Source: Lentzea atacamensis | GTDB lineage: Bacteria; Actinomycetota; Actinomycetes; Mycobacteriales; Pseudonocardiaceae | Direction: 5' to 3' | Assembly (NCBI RefSeq): GCF_003269295.1 | Contig: NZ_QLTT01000011.1 | Coordinates: 186,001 to 250,000 of the forward strand | DNA: 64,000 nucleotides | Shown here: one piece after another, positions 17,346-25,959 of the stretch | Numbering within the stretch: the first letter of the stretch is position 1 | Layout of the letters: each line of letters starts with the position of its first letter | Translations under genes and position numbers: made by a program | Notes under the pieces: generated by a model | Databases searched by the model: none | What the model was told of the DNA's origin: nothing | The model's input: the letters and a program-made list of their open reading frames with translations, nothing else

Positions 17346-17498
17346 AGTGGCCGTATCTCACCTCGCCTTCACGCCCTTGTCAACAGTTCCGGAACCGGTC
17401 AAGCGGCTTCTCGTAGCCGTGTTTGCTGTCCTGAAGAAGACAAGTGACGGCATTGGTCTTGACCACGACCGTGTGCGCTCCGCAAGGATCTGGTGACA

Positions 17499-17510
17499 GA
17501 CAGCGTTGTC
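17499..17510. promoter_or_regulatory. LacI operator candidate upstream of the GH47 gene
   Basis: GACAGCGTTGTC, one base different from the operon palindrome, lies just before the GAGGGGAG ribosome site of the GH47 gene and 20 bases before its ATG. This links the exported mannosidase to the same regulator. Confidence 0.6.
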
Positions 17511-17530
17511 AGCCAGAGGGGAGTACTGCG

Positions 17531-18985
17531 ATGCGTGACCTGCCACGCCGAAGCGTTCTCAGCCTCCTCGGCGCCGCCGGACTTGCCGGTGTGCCCGGTG
17601 TTGCTGCCGCTCAACCATCTCCGTCCGCGCCTCCACCCGGTGCCGAGGCCGGCGCGGCTCCTTCCGTCGGGGCCACTGCGCTGGCGCCACCTCCCGGCGG
17701 CTGGCGCCGGGTCGCCGAGGACGTGCGGAACGAAACCCGCTGGGCCTGGCGGTCCTATGTGGAGCGTGCGTTCGGTCACGACCAGATCAAGCCGGTGTCG
17801 GGCGGCCACGAGGAGTTCTTCGTGCCAGGCCACCCGATGGGCCTCACCGTCGTCGAGGCGCTGGACACGTTGTGGCTCATGGAGCTCGATGCAGAGTTCG
17901 CCGAAGGCGTCCGCTGGGTCAAGGCGAACCTGTCGTTCGACGTCGACGCGCCGTTCCAGGTGTTCGAGACCAACATCCGCATGCTCGGCGGCCTGCTCTC
18001 CGCCTACCACGTCAGCGGCGACAGCGCGTTGCTGAACCTCGCACGCGACCTCGCCGACCGGCTGCTGGTCGCGTTCACCAAGTCGCCGACCGGAATCCCT
18101 TACCGCTACGTCAACCTGCGCACGGGCGCGGTGTCGTCGCCCGAGACGAACCTCGCCGAAACCGGCACGTACATCACGGAGTTCGGCTCGCTCTCGAAGT
18201 GGACCGGCGACCGCAAGTACTACAACGCGGCCAAGAAGGCCTTCAAAGTCACGTTCGACAAGCGGACGGCCTACGACCTGCTGCCGTGGGACGTGCACGC
18301 CGAGACCGGCGCCTGGCGCAACCGGTATGCCACGATCGGCCCGCCCGCCGACTCCTACTACGAGTACCTCTGGGACGGCTGGCACCTGTTCGGCGACCGC
18401 GACCTCAAGCGGTGGTGGGACATCCTGCTGCGCGGCATCCTGAGGAACCAGACGGACATCGTCGGCGGCCGGTTGTGGTTCGCCCAGGTCGACGCGTTCA
18501 CCGGTCGCCGCGACTCGCGGACGCAGAGCGAGCTGGCGGCGTTCTTCGGCGGGCTGCTCGCGGAGAGCGGGGACATCGCGCGCGGCCGGGCGTACCACGA
18601 CTCGTGGACCGCCGTTCAGGACCGCTACGGCGTGCTGCCGGAGGGCATCAACTACACGTCTCTGCGGCCGACTTCGGTCGGCAACCAGCTCCGGCCGGAA
18701 TACGCCGACGGGGCGTTCTTCCTGTGGCTCGCCACGCGTGACGAGGTCTACCGCGAGCGCGCGTACCGGCACTACCTGGAGATGAAGCGGACCTCGAAGA
18801 CCAACTACGGCTACACGATCCTGACGGACGTGACAACCGGGGCGAAGGGCGACTTCTGTCCCGGGTACTGGTGGTCGGAGCAGCTCAAGTACTACTGGCT
18901 GATCTTCGGGGACGCCCGGCGGTTCGACTACACCAGCCACTACCTGTCGACCGAGGGCAACATCTTCCTGGGGGCGCGCAGGTAG
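17531..18985 (+). CDS. Tat-exported glycoside hydrolase family 47 (alpha-1,2-mannosidase)
   Basis: GH47 enzymes are Ca2+-dependent inverting alpha-1,2-mannosidases best known from eukaryotic N-glycan trimming and uncommon in bacteria. Family landmarks are VVEALDTLWLM, FETNIRMLGGLLSAYHVSGD, TYITEFGSLSKWTGD, DSYYEYLWDGWHLFGD, RPEYADGAFFLW, SEQLKYYWLIFGD and the terminal STEGNIF, where a Thr binds Ca2+. The N-terminus PRRSVLSLLGAAGLAG is a twin-arginine signal, followed by a Pro/Ala linker to about residue 55. ATG 17531 has GAGGGGAG at good spacing; an upstream extension of 29 codons is rejected. It is divergent from the lacI-manA-transporter operon and shares its operator. Confidence 0.88.
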   Translation: MRDLPRRSVLSLLGAAGLAGVPGVAAAQPSPSAPPPGAEAGAAPSVGATALAPPPGGWRRVAEDVRNETRWAWRSYVERAFGHDQIKPVSGGHEEFFVPGHPMGLTVVEALDTLWLMELDAEFAEGVRWVKANLSFDVDAPFQVFETNIRMLGGLLSAYHVSGDSALLNLARDLADRLLVAFTKSPTGIPYRYVNLRTGAVSSPETNLAETGTYITEFGSLSKWTGDRKYYNAAKKAFKVTFDKRTAYDLLPWDVHAETGAWRNRYATIGPPADSYYEYLWDGWHLFGDRDLKRWWDILLRGILRNQTDIVGGRLWFAQVDAFTGRRDSRTQSELAAFFGGLLAESGDIARGRAYHDSWTAVQDRYGVLPEGINYTSLRPTSVGNQLRPEYADGAFFLWLATRDEVYRERAYRHYLEMKRTSKTNYGYTILTDVTTGAKGDFCPGYWWSEQLKYYWLIFGDARRFDYTSHYLSTEGNIFLGARR

Positions 18986-19003
18986 TTTTCCGAGGCTCCG
19001 GGT

Positions 19004-19039
19004 CCTGAGCGCCGTGACTTGGCGGCGGCGGCGCTCAGG
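19004..19039 (+). terminator. Hairpin terminator after the GH47 gene
   Basis: CCTGAGCGCC (19004-19013) pairs perfectly with GGCGCTCAGG (19030-19039) across a 16-nt loop, 18 bases past the GH47 stop. No U-tract follows. Confidence 0.6.
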
Positions 19040-19232
19040 CCGGGTCTCGCCTGGGGCTTGCGGGTGCGGGTCGGCTTGCGGGACGTCACCTTGCGCAGGT
19101 GGTTGCGCGGGCAGTGACGAGCCGGGTCATTTTCATCGCGCTTCGCGGCGACAGCGATTGCGTTGTTGGATCAGGGGCGGGAATTACCGCGTCGACGAGG
19201 CGACGGAAACGCGGGTTCGCGAACATTCGGTG

Positions 19233-19346
19233 ATGCAGAAAATCGTCGAGCTGGCCGCCGACGCGGCGGCGGAGGGGGCGTTGTCGGTCGAGCATGTCGC
19301 GGTGGTCGCCGAGGTCATGAAGGCGCAGCCGGTAATTCCCGCACCC
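19233..19346 (+). pseudogene. Possible relic of a DUF222/HNH (13E12-type) gene
   Basis: The 608-base gap between the GH47 and GH92 genes has no intact gene that I can support. In one frame the stretch LAADAAAEGALSVEHVAVVA followed by EVMKAQP resembles the DUF222 core of actinobacterial HNH-endonuclease-like proteins, which occur in many decayed copies. Upstream and downstream of it the reading becomes low-complexity Arg/Pro/Ala. The rest of 18986-19593 shows only the hairpin at 19004-19039. Confidence 0.3.
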
Positions 19347-19593
19347 GACTCAACAAACGCAAGCCCAATCGCAATCGTCGCGAAGCGGCGATGGAAAGAC
19401 CCGGCTCGTCAAGCCCACGCAACCACGCTGGAACGAAACCAACCGACATCGGTGACCCCTCCGCTGGAACCGCCACCAGCCCGCGCCAGCGGACTCGCAC
19501 CCGCGCCAGCCCATGACCAGGCGAGCCCACGCCGAGGCTCCACCACCCGTCTGGACACCCCACCACCCCGAGATCCCAACTAGGCTGAAACCC

Positions 19594-21804
19594 GTGGACG
19601 CACTGGATCCCATTGAGTCGGTCAACACGTTCATCGGCACAAAGGACGAGGGCAACACGTTCCCCGGCGCGTCCATGCCCTTCGGCAAGGCGCATTCCAG
19701 CCCGGTCGGCTCGCACTACGCCGGTTACCGCTACGACGACCCGGTGATCCGCGGCTTCGGCCACTTCTTCCTGTCCGGCGCCGGCTGCTGGGAACAGGGC
19801 GGTCTGGTCCCGATCCTGCCCGTCTCCGGCGGCCTGCCGAGCAGCTTCGACCACAAGCGGTACGGCGCCAGGTACACGCACGACGGTGAGATCGGCAAGC
19901 CCGGCTACTACAAGGTCAAACTGGACCGCGACATCACCGTCGAGTGCACCGCGACCACGCGGGCCGGTGTCGAGCGGTACACGTTCCCCAGCGGCACCAG
20001 CGGCACGCTCCTGGTCAACGTCGGGCAGGCCAACGACAAGGAGCCGGTGTCCGCGAGCAGCATCAAGGTCGTCGACGACCGCACGATCACCGGATCCGTG
20101 GAGACGCAGGCGTTCTGCGGTGGCCGGCCGTACGTCACCTACTTCACCACGCGGTTCGACCGTCCCTTCCGGGAGTTCGGCACGTGGTCGCCGAGTGGCG
20201 CCAAGCCGGGGCAACGGGAGTCCGCGGGTGGTGCGGGGCTCAGGGGCGCCTGGGTCACGTTCGAACCTGGACCGGTCACCGCGTGCACCGCACTGTCCCA
20301 AGTGGACGCGCAAGGTGCCACCAACAACCTGGAGGCCGAGACCGCGGGCAAGTCGTTCGACGAGATCCGCAACGAGGCCCAGGACGCGTGGCGCCAGGAG
20401 CTCTGCTGCATCGAGATCGAGACGGAGGACTGGGACGAGCGGGCCGTTTTCTACACCGCGCTCTACCACGTCCTGCTCCAGCCGCTGACCGGCAGCGACG
20501 CCGACGGCAGGTACCGCGGCTTCGACAACCAGGTCCATCACGCCGAGGACTGGACGTACTACGAGTACTACTCGCTCTGGGACACCTACCGCGCGCACAA
20601 CCAGCTGCTCGCGCTGATCCGCACCCAGAGGTCGAAGGACATCGCCAGGAGCGTCCTCGCCATCCACGAGCAGGGCGGCTGGCTCCCGCGCTGGGCCTTC
20701 GCGAACCAGGAGACCAACTGCATGACCGGCGACCCGGTCACGCCGTTCCTGGTCGACCTGTGGCGGTTCGGGCACCTCAAGGACTTCGAGGACCAGGCCT
20801 ATCGGGCGCTGCTGCAGAACGTCGACGGCGTCCCGCCCGAGAGCTCGCGCTTCCAGGGCCGGTCCGGCAACCCGACCTACCTGGCCAAGGGCTTCGTCCA
20901 GTACGACAAGCGCTTCCCGAAGAAGGGGCAGGACACCGACCCGCACCACGGCGCGTCGGCGACTCTCGAATACGCGCTGGCGGACGCCACCCTCGCGATC
21001 ATGGCTGAGGAGCTCGGCCACAAGGAGGACGCGGAACGGCTCAGGAAGCGGGGCCTCAACCACCGCAACCTCTGGGACCACAGCGTCGCCGACCGCGGCT
21101 TCACCGGCTTCCCGCGGCCCAAGCTGCAGAACGGCGCGTGGCTCAGCCCGTTCACGCCGCAGGGGGCGGACGGGTTCCACGAAGGCACTGCCTGGCAGTA
21201 TCAGTGGCTGGCCCAGCACGACATCAACGGCCTGATCACCGCGCTGGGCGGCAAGGCGGCGGCCGAGGCGCGGCTCGACGACTTCTTCGCCTACCAGGAC
21301 CTCCTGACGGATCCGAAGCGAACTGTCCGTGAGAAGTGGGTTGTTGGACCGTACGACTACTACAACCAGTTCAGGTACAACCCGAACAACGAGCCGGACC
21401 TGCACGCGCCGTGGATGTACGCGCTGATCGGCAAGCCGGAGAAGACGTCGGTGGTCGTGAGGGCCGCGCAGACGTTGTTCGTCAACGGGCCGGCCGGTGT
21501 CACCGGAAACGACGACCTCGGCACGATGTCGGCCTGGTACGTGTTCAGCGTGCTCGGGATGTACCCCGCGGTGCCCGGCACCGGTGAGTTCGTGCCACAC
21601 GCTCCCAGATTCCGCCGAGCAGTGGTCCACCTGGAGAACGGCAAGGACATCGTGATCAAGGCGGAGGCCGCGGACACGACGAAAACGCAGGTGGTGGAGC
21701 GGATTCGCAGCGGCTGGCTGTCGCGCGCCAAAGATCGGATCGAGCTCGCGGAGCTGCGATCGGGGACCACGCTCGAGGTCGACCTCCACACACTTTCCAA
21801 TTGA
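19594..21804 (+). CDS. Glycoside hydrolase family 92 alpha-mannosidase, no signal peptide
   Basis: GH92 enzymes are Ca2+-dependent exo-alpha-mannosidases (1,2-, 1,3- or 1,4-linkages). Family landmarks are VNTFIGTKDEGNTFPGASMPFG near residue 10 read with a break at EG, GFGHFFLSGAGC, FYTALYHVLLQP, EYYSLWDTYRAHNQL, the acid-containing HEGTAWQYQWLAQHD and GNDDLGTMSAWYVFSVLG with the catalytic-base Asp pair. GTG 19594 gives 736 aa beginning directly at the catalytic fold. No export signal is visible there or in the 27-codon upstream extension, so the enzyme is probably cytoplasmic. No operator copy was seen before it. Confidence 0.88.
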   Translation: MDALDPIESVNTFIGTKDEGNTFPGASMPFGKAHSSPVGSHYAGYRYDDPVIRGFGHFFLSGAGCWEQGGLVPILPVSGGLPSSFDHKRYGARYTHDGEIGKPGYYKVKLDRDITVECTATTRAGVERYTFPSGTSGTLLVNVGQANDKEPVSASSIKVVDDRTITGSVETQAFCGGRPYVTYFTTRFDRPFREFGTWSPSGAKPGQRESAGGAGLRGAWVTFEPGPVTACTALSQVDAQGATNNLEAETAGKSFDEIRNEAQDAWRQELCCIEIETEDWDERAVFYTALYHVLLQPLTGSDADGRYRGFDNQVHHAEDWTYYEYYSLWDTYRAHNQLLALIRTQRSKDIARSVLAIHEQGGWLPRWAFANQETNCMTGDPVTPFLVDLWRFGHLKDFEDQAYRALLQNVDGVPPESSRFQGRSGNPTYLAKGFVQYDKRFPKKGQDTDPHHGASATLEYALADATLAIMAEELGHKEDAERLRKRGLNHRNLWDHSVADRGFTGFPRPKLQNGAWLSPFTPQGADGFHEGTAWQYQWLAQHDINGLITALGGKAAAEARLDDFFAYQDLLTDPKRTVREKWVVGPYDYYNQFRYNPNNEPDLHAPWMYALIGKPEKTSVVVRAAQTLFVNGPAGVTGNDDLGTMSAWYVFSVLGMYPAVPGTGEFVPHAPRFRRAVVHLENGKDIVIKAEAADTTKTQVVERIRSGWLSRAKDRIELAELRSGTTLEVDLHTLSN

Positions 21805-21831
21805 GACGCGGAACGGTCGTAGGCTCGTCCG

Positions 21832-24078
21832 GTGGGCACCTGCGCGAGCTGTGGCACGGAGTTCGCGCCCCGGCCGTCGCGGGCGCGGTACTGCTCGAAC
21901 GCCTGCCGTCAGCGTGCCTACCGTCAGCGCTCTGCCGGTAAGTCCACTGTGGTCGCCGAGCTGCCCGTTCACGACGACGCGTTCGTCGGCAGGGAGACGG
22001 AGCTGGCCGAGCTGCTTTCGTTGCTGCGCAAGCACAGGATGCTCACACTCGTCGGATCGGCCGGTGTCGGCAAGACGCGGCTCGCGGTCGAGCTCGCCGG
22101 ACGTGCCAGGAGGACCGAGGTCCGCACGGTCGAGCTGGGCAGGCTGAGCAGTCCTGGCCAGGTGGTGCAGGCGTTCGCCGAAGCCGTTGGGGTGTACCAG
22201 CACGCAGGTGTCGCACTGCGGACGACGCTGCTCGCGGAGCTCGGCAACCGGCGCGTCCTGCTGCTCGTCGACAACTGCGAGCATCTCGTCGAGGAGTGCT
22301 GCGACGTCGTGGACGCGCTGCTCTCGCGCTGCCCGAACGTGCAGGTGCTCGCGACCAGCCGGGAAGCGCTGCGTGCCGTCGGCGAGGCCGTCTACCCGGT
22401 GCACGGCATGGACGAGGACTCGGTGCGGCTCTTCGCCGAACGCGCCGGGGTGCCTGGCGACCAGGACACGATCGCGGCCATCTGCGCACGGCTGGACGGC
22501 GTGCCGCTCGCGGTGGAGCTGGCCGCGAAGGTGTCGCTGTCGGTGCCGCTGAGCGAGCTCGCGAACCGCCTCGACCAGCGGCTCGACCTGCTCAGCGACG
22601 CCGGAGAGGAGACGCGGCACCAAAGCCTGCGCGCGGCCATCGCGTGGAGTCACGACCTGCTGACCGGATACGAGAAGGAGCTCTTCCGCAGGCTTGCGCT
22701 GCTGCCGGGAGGGTTCGGGCTCGACATCGCCCAGGTCGTGCAGGGCGGGCCGGTGATCGGGCTGCTCACGGCGTTGCAGGCGAAGTCGTTGGTGGTGCGG
22801 GAGGACGACGGGCGGTTCCGGATGCTCGAATCGGTGCGTCTCTACGCGGAGGAGCGGCTCAGGGAGCACGACGAGCACGCCGTGACGGCCGAACGGATCA
22901 TCTCGTGGCTCTGCGGGCTGGGCGAACCCGGTGTCGCGTCGTCGATCCTGGCGCCGGAGCAGGTGAGGGCGCAGCACCAGGAGTACGACAACGTGGTGTA
23001 CGCGTTCACCCGTCTGGTGGCACCGGACGACGATCGCCGCCTGATGCTCGCCACGATGTTGCTGCGGGTGTGCTTCGACCGCGGCTACTTCACCGAGGCG
23101 GGCGCGGTGCTGATGCAGGTGCTGGACCAGTCACCAGCCGACGCCCGCTACCGGATCCTCGCGCTGGAGTACGCCGCACTGCTGGCGGGACACGAGGCAC
23201 GGCACGACGAGGCGGTGAAGTACGCGACGGAGGCGATCGAAACCGCCGAAGCCGGTGGGCAGCAGGAGATCATGTGCCGCCTCTACCGCACGTTGGCGGG
23301 CGCTTACGACGGCATGGCCGACTTGCCGAACGCCACATGGGCGCTGCGCCAGTCGATCGAGTACGGCGTGCGCAACGGCAACGACGTGAGTGTTGCGGTG
23401 TCGCAGCACAATCTCGGTTGGTGCCTGCTCCTCATGGGTTCGGTCGACGAGGCGAGTGTGCTGGTCGGGGACTCGTTGCCCGTGCTGAGAACACATGCAC
23501 GATGTGACATCGTTGCCATCGCACTGCACACGTGGGGTTGCGTCGCGCTGGAACAAGGCGATCTGACCGCCGCGGGCGCAAGGTTCGCCGAAGGCGTGCG
23601 GATCTCGGAGCACCTCCCCTGGGAGGTGCTGGAGTCGGTCGAGGGACGCGCGGTGGTCGCGGTGCTGTCCGGACGGTACGAGCTCGGCGTCCGGTTGCTG
23701 GTGGCGTGCGAACAGATGCGCACGGTACGGGCCCTTCCGGTGCAGCAGTGGTGGCGGCGGAAGCTGGACTCTGTGCTGGACGTCGCGAGGGAAGCCTTGT
23801 CCGGTGCGGCTTTCAGCCGCGCGGTGAGCGCCGGACGGGCGATGGACGTTCGCCATGCCGTGGAAACCGCGCTGGACAAGGAGATCGTGCGGCACGCGGT
23901 GCTGAGCGACCGGCAGCGCATGGTCGTCGAGCTGGTGGCGCAGGGCATGACCAACGCCCAGGTCGCGGCGAAGCTCGGGATCTCCCACCGAACGGTGGAA
24001 TCCCACGTGCACAACGTGAAAACCATGTTGGATCTTTCGACTCGCGCGCAGCTCGTCGCGTGGGCGCAGTCGAACTGA
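21832..24078 (+). CDS. Large ATP-binding LuxR-family regulator with N-terminal zinc-ribbon-like motif
   Basis: The 748-residue protein starts with C-x2-C-x14-C-x3-C (Cys 4, 7, 22, 26; CSNACRQRAYRQR), likely a small zinc-binding module. An NTPase domain follows with Walker A VGSAGVGKTRLAVELAG, Walker B VLLLVDNCEHLVEE, LATSREALR and LDGVPLAVELAA. Then come about 350 residues of helical repeat and a C-terminal LuxR HTH (LSDRQRMVVELVAQGMTNAQ, ISHRTVESHVHNVK). This is the architecture of stand-alone signal-integrating activators common in actinomycetes. A CCAAYTGAGACG word occurs just before this gene and before the next. Targets are unknown. Confidence 0.88.
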   Translation: MGTCASCGTEFAPRPSRARYCSNACRQRAYRQRSAGKSTVVAELPVHDDAFVGRETELAELLSLLRKHRMLTLVGSAGVGKTRLAVELAGRARRTEVRTVELGRLSSPGQVVQAFAEAVGVYQHAGVALRTTLLAELGNRRVLLLVDNCEHLVEECCDVVDALLSRCPNVQVLATSREALRAVGEAVYPVHGMDEDSVRLFAERAGVPGDQDTIAAICARLDGVPLAVELAAKVSLSVPLSELANRLDQRLDLLSDAGEETRHQSLRAAIAWSHDLLTGYEKELFRRLALLPGGFGLDIAQVVQGGPVIGLLTALQAKSLVVREDDGRFRMLESVRLYAEERLREHDEHAVTAERIISWLCGLGEPGVASSILAPEQVRAQHQEYDNVVYAFTRLVAPDDDRRLMLATMLLRVCFDRGYFTEAGAVLMQVLDQSPADARYRILALEYAALLAGHEARHDEAVKYATEAIETAEAGGQQEIMCRLYRTLAGAYDGMADLPNATWALRQSIEYGVRNGNDVSVAVSQHNLGWCLLLMGSVDEASVLVGDSLPVLRTHARCDIVAIALHTWGCVALEQGDLTAAGARFAEGVRISEHLPWEVLESVEGRAVVAVLSGRYELGVRLLVACEQMRTVRALPVQQWWRRKLDSVLDVAREALSGAAFSRAVSAGRAMDVRHAVETALDKEIVRHAVLSDRQRMVVELVAQGMTNAQVAAKLGISHRTVESHVHNVKTMLDLSTRAQLVAWAQSN

Positions 24079-24174
24079 CACGTCCAACTGAGACGTAACG
24101 CTGCGGTTCATCCGGATGACTTCGCGCTCCCCGGCGTTCATTGTGAGTACAACCAACTGAGGGGAAGGGGACAC

Positions 24175-24969
24175 GTGGAACCGTTCCGGCTGCTGCACCC
24201 CGACCTCGTGCCGCAAAGACGCGAGTCGTTGCAGCACGCTGCGTCCATGCTCGTCCGGATGGGGTTGGACGACACGGTGCTGTCGGCGTCGCCCGTGCAC
24301 CAGCGGCTCGCCCGCGTGGTGCTCGCGAGCAGCGACGTGATCGAGTGGAAGCCCGGTCACGACAACGGTGGCACGGGCCACGACCAATGCTTCGGCGTCG
24401 TGCGGGTGGGTGGCGACCGCGGCGGCGTGTTCCTGTCCAGCATCCTGATCGCCTACCTCGACGTGCTGGAGAACGCGGCCAGGATGGGCACCTCCATCGG
24501 CGAGGACTCCTGGCGCACGCTGCTCTGGGCGCCGACCGCGCTCTTCGACCACGTGCTGCGCCGGCCCCAGGTCGGCATGACGGTCGTGACTCCCTGCCCC
24601 GGTACCGAGTACCTGCCGCACGAACGCGTGCAGGCCGGCCAGCACCTCTACCTCGCGCTGATGCAGGCCGTGCGGTTCGCGGTCAGCGGCGTGGTGCGCG
24701 CCCAGGACGACCGGCCGCTGGTCGAGGACTGCGTGACGCTCGCGACGGCGTGCCTGCGTGCCGCGACGGTCGCGCTCGCGTTCGCCTGCGACGTTCGCGA
24801 GGAGCCGCCACCGCGGATCGTGGAAGCCGCCGAGCACCGCTACCTCTGGCAGGTGATCAACGACGTGCGCGCGGCCGTCCCCCGCGCCAGGTTCGAGCAG
24901 TTCGCCGCGGCGTTGCGGCGGCTCAACGACATCTACATCGCGTGTCCGTTGCTGGCGGCGGGTGGCTGA
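24175..24969 (+). CDS. Conserved hypothetical protein, unrecognised
   Basis: I cannot assign a family to this 264-residue protein. The GTG start is well supported by GAGGGGAAGGGG just upstream. The protein looks soluble, mainly helical, without signal peptide or membrane segment. The most distinctive parts are EWKPGHDNGGTGHDQCFG, PCPGTEYLPHERVQAGQHLY and a C-terminal helical region with YLWQVINDVRAAVP. The His/Asp-rich GHDNGGTGHDQ could bind a metal. It follows the LuxR gene by 96 bases in the same direction and shares a repeated upstream word with it, so it may be a target of that regulator. Confidence 0.7.
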   Translation: MEPFRLLHPDLVPQRRESLQHAASMLVRMGLDDTVLSASPVHQRLARVVLASSDVIEWKPGHDNGGTGHDQCFGVVRVGGDRGGVFLSSILIAYLDVLENAARMGTSIGEDSWRTLLWAPTALFDHVLRRPQVGMTVVTPCPGTEYLPHERVQAGQHLYLALMQAVRFAVSGVVRAQDDRPLVEDCVTLATACLRAATVALAFACDVREEPPPRIVEAAEHRYLWQVINDVRAAVPRARFEQFAAALRRLNDIYIACPLLAAGG

Positions 24970-25047
24970 ATCCGTTCGTCTCGACTTGGCGCCGACTTTC
25001 GTCGTTCCGCCACGCGCACCGGGTCCCGCTGACATAACGTCCCGCCC

Positions 25048-25959
25048 ATGACGGAGGAACGGTCGGCGGTCGTGGTGCGGGACATCCGCAAGAGCTACGG
25101 CGGGCTGAAGGCGGTGGACGGGGTCTCGTTCACCGTGGCGGAGGGTGAGTTCTTCGGCATCCTCGGGCCCAACGGCGCCGGGAAGACGACCACGCTCGAG
25201 ATCATCGAAGGTCTGCGCGAGCCGGACAGCGGCGAGGTGCGGCTGCTCGGTGAGAGCCCGTGGCCGCGCAACGTGAAGCTGCTGCCGCGCATCGGCGTGC
25301 AGCTGCAGGCGTCGTCGTTCTTCGAGAAGCTGACGGCGAAGGAACAGCTGCAGACGTTCGGCTCGCTGTACGGCGTGAGCGCCGGCACCGCCGCCGACAT
25401 GCTCGAACTCGTCGGACTCGCGGACAAGGCCAACGAGCAGGAGAACAAGCTCTCCGGCGGTCAGCGTCAGCGCCTCTCGATCGCGTGCGCGCTGGTGCAC
25501 GACCCGGACATCGTGTTCCTCGACGAACCGACCGCGGCGCTCGACCCGCAGGCCCGGCGCAACCTCTGGGACGTGCTGCGGGCGATCAAGGCACGCGGCA
25601 AGACCATCGTCTACACCACGCACTACCTCGACGAGGCCGAGATCCTCTGCGACCGCGTGGCCATCATGGACACCGGCAGGATCCTCGCGCTGGACCCGCC
25701 CGCGGTGCTGGTCCGCGGCCTGGACGCGCCGACGCACGTGACGCTGCAGAAGGGCGTGATGTCCGTTGCGGACGCGTCCGCGATGGACGGTGTCGAAGAG
25801 GCGCACGAGGACGAGGTGTCGCTGACGATCTCCACTCGCCGTCCGGCTCCCGTGCTGTCCGCTCTGGCGGAACGCGGTGCGCTCGACGGGCTGCAGGTCC
25901 GCACGGCCACCCTCGAAGACGTCTTCCTCAACCTGACCGGCCGGGAGTACCGCGCATGA
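25048..25959 (+). CDS. ABC transporter ATP-binding protein (DrrA/ABC-2 type)
   Basis: The 303-residue ATPase has Walker A GPNGAGKTTTLEII, Q-loop GVQLQASSFFEKLTAKE, signature LSGGQRQRLSIA, Walker B DIVFLDEPTAALDPQARR and H-loop VYTTHYLDEAE. The roughly 80-residue C-terminal extension is the regulatory domain usual in DrrA-like exporters. It overlaps the permease gene by 4 nt (ATGA). Such pairs export drugs, lipids or natural products; the substrate is not evident. Confidence 0.9.
   Translation: MTEERSAVVVRDIRKSYGGLKAVDGVSFTVAEGEFFGILGPNGAGKTTTLEIIEGLREPDSGEVRLLGESPWPRNVKLLPRIGVQLQASSFFEKLTAKEQLQTFGSLYGVSAGTAADMLELVGLADKANEQENKLSGGQRQRLSIACALVHDPDIVFLDEPTAALDPQARRNLWDVLRAIKARGKTIVYTTHYLDEAEILCDRVAIMDTGRILALDPPAVLVRGLDAPTHVTLQKGVMSVADASAMDGVEEAHEDEVSLTISTRRPAPVLSALAERGALDGLQVRTATLEDVFLNLTGREYRA

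Noticed and set aside
19315..22977. 1220-codon open frame on the minus strand
   Set aside because: It runs opposite the GH92 and LuxR genes, both with strong family motifs. High third-position GC leaves long open antisense frames; its product is low-complexity Arg/Glu/Val and matches no family.
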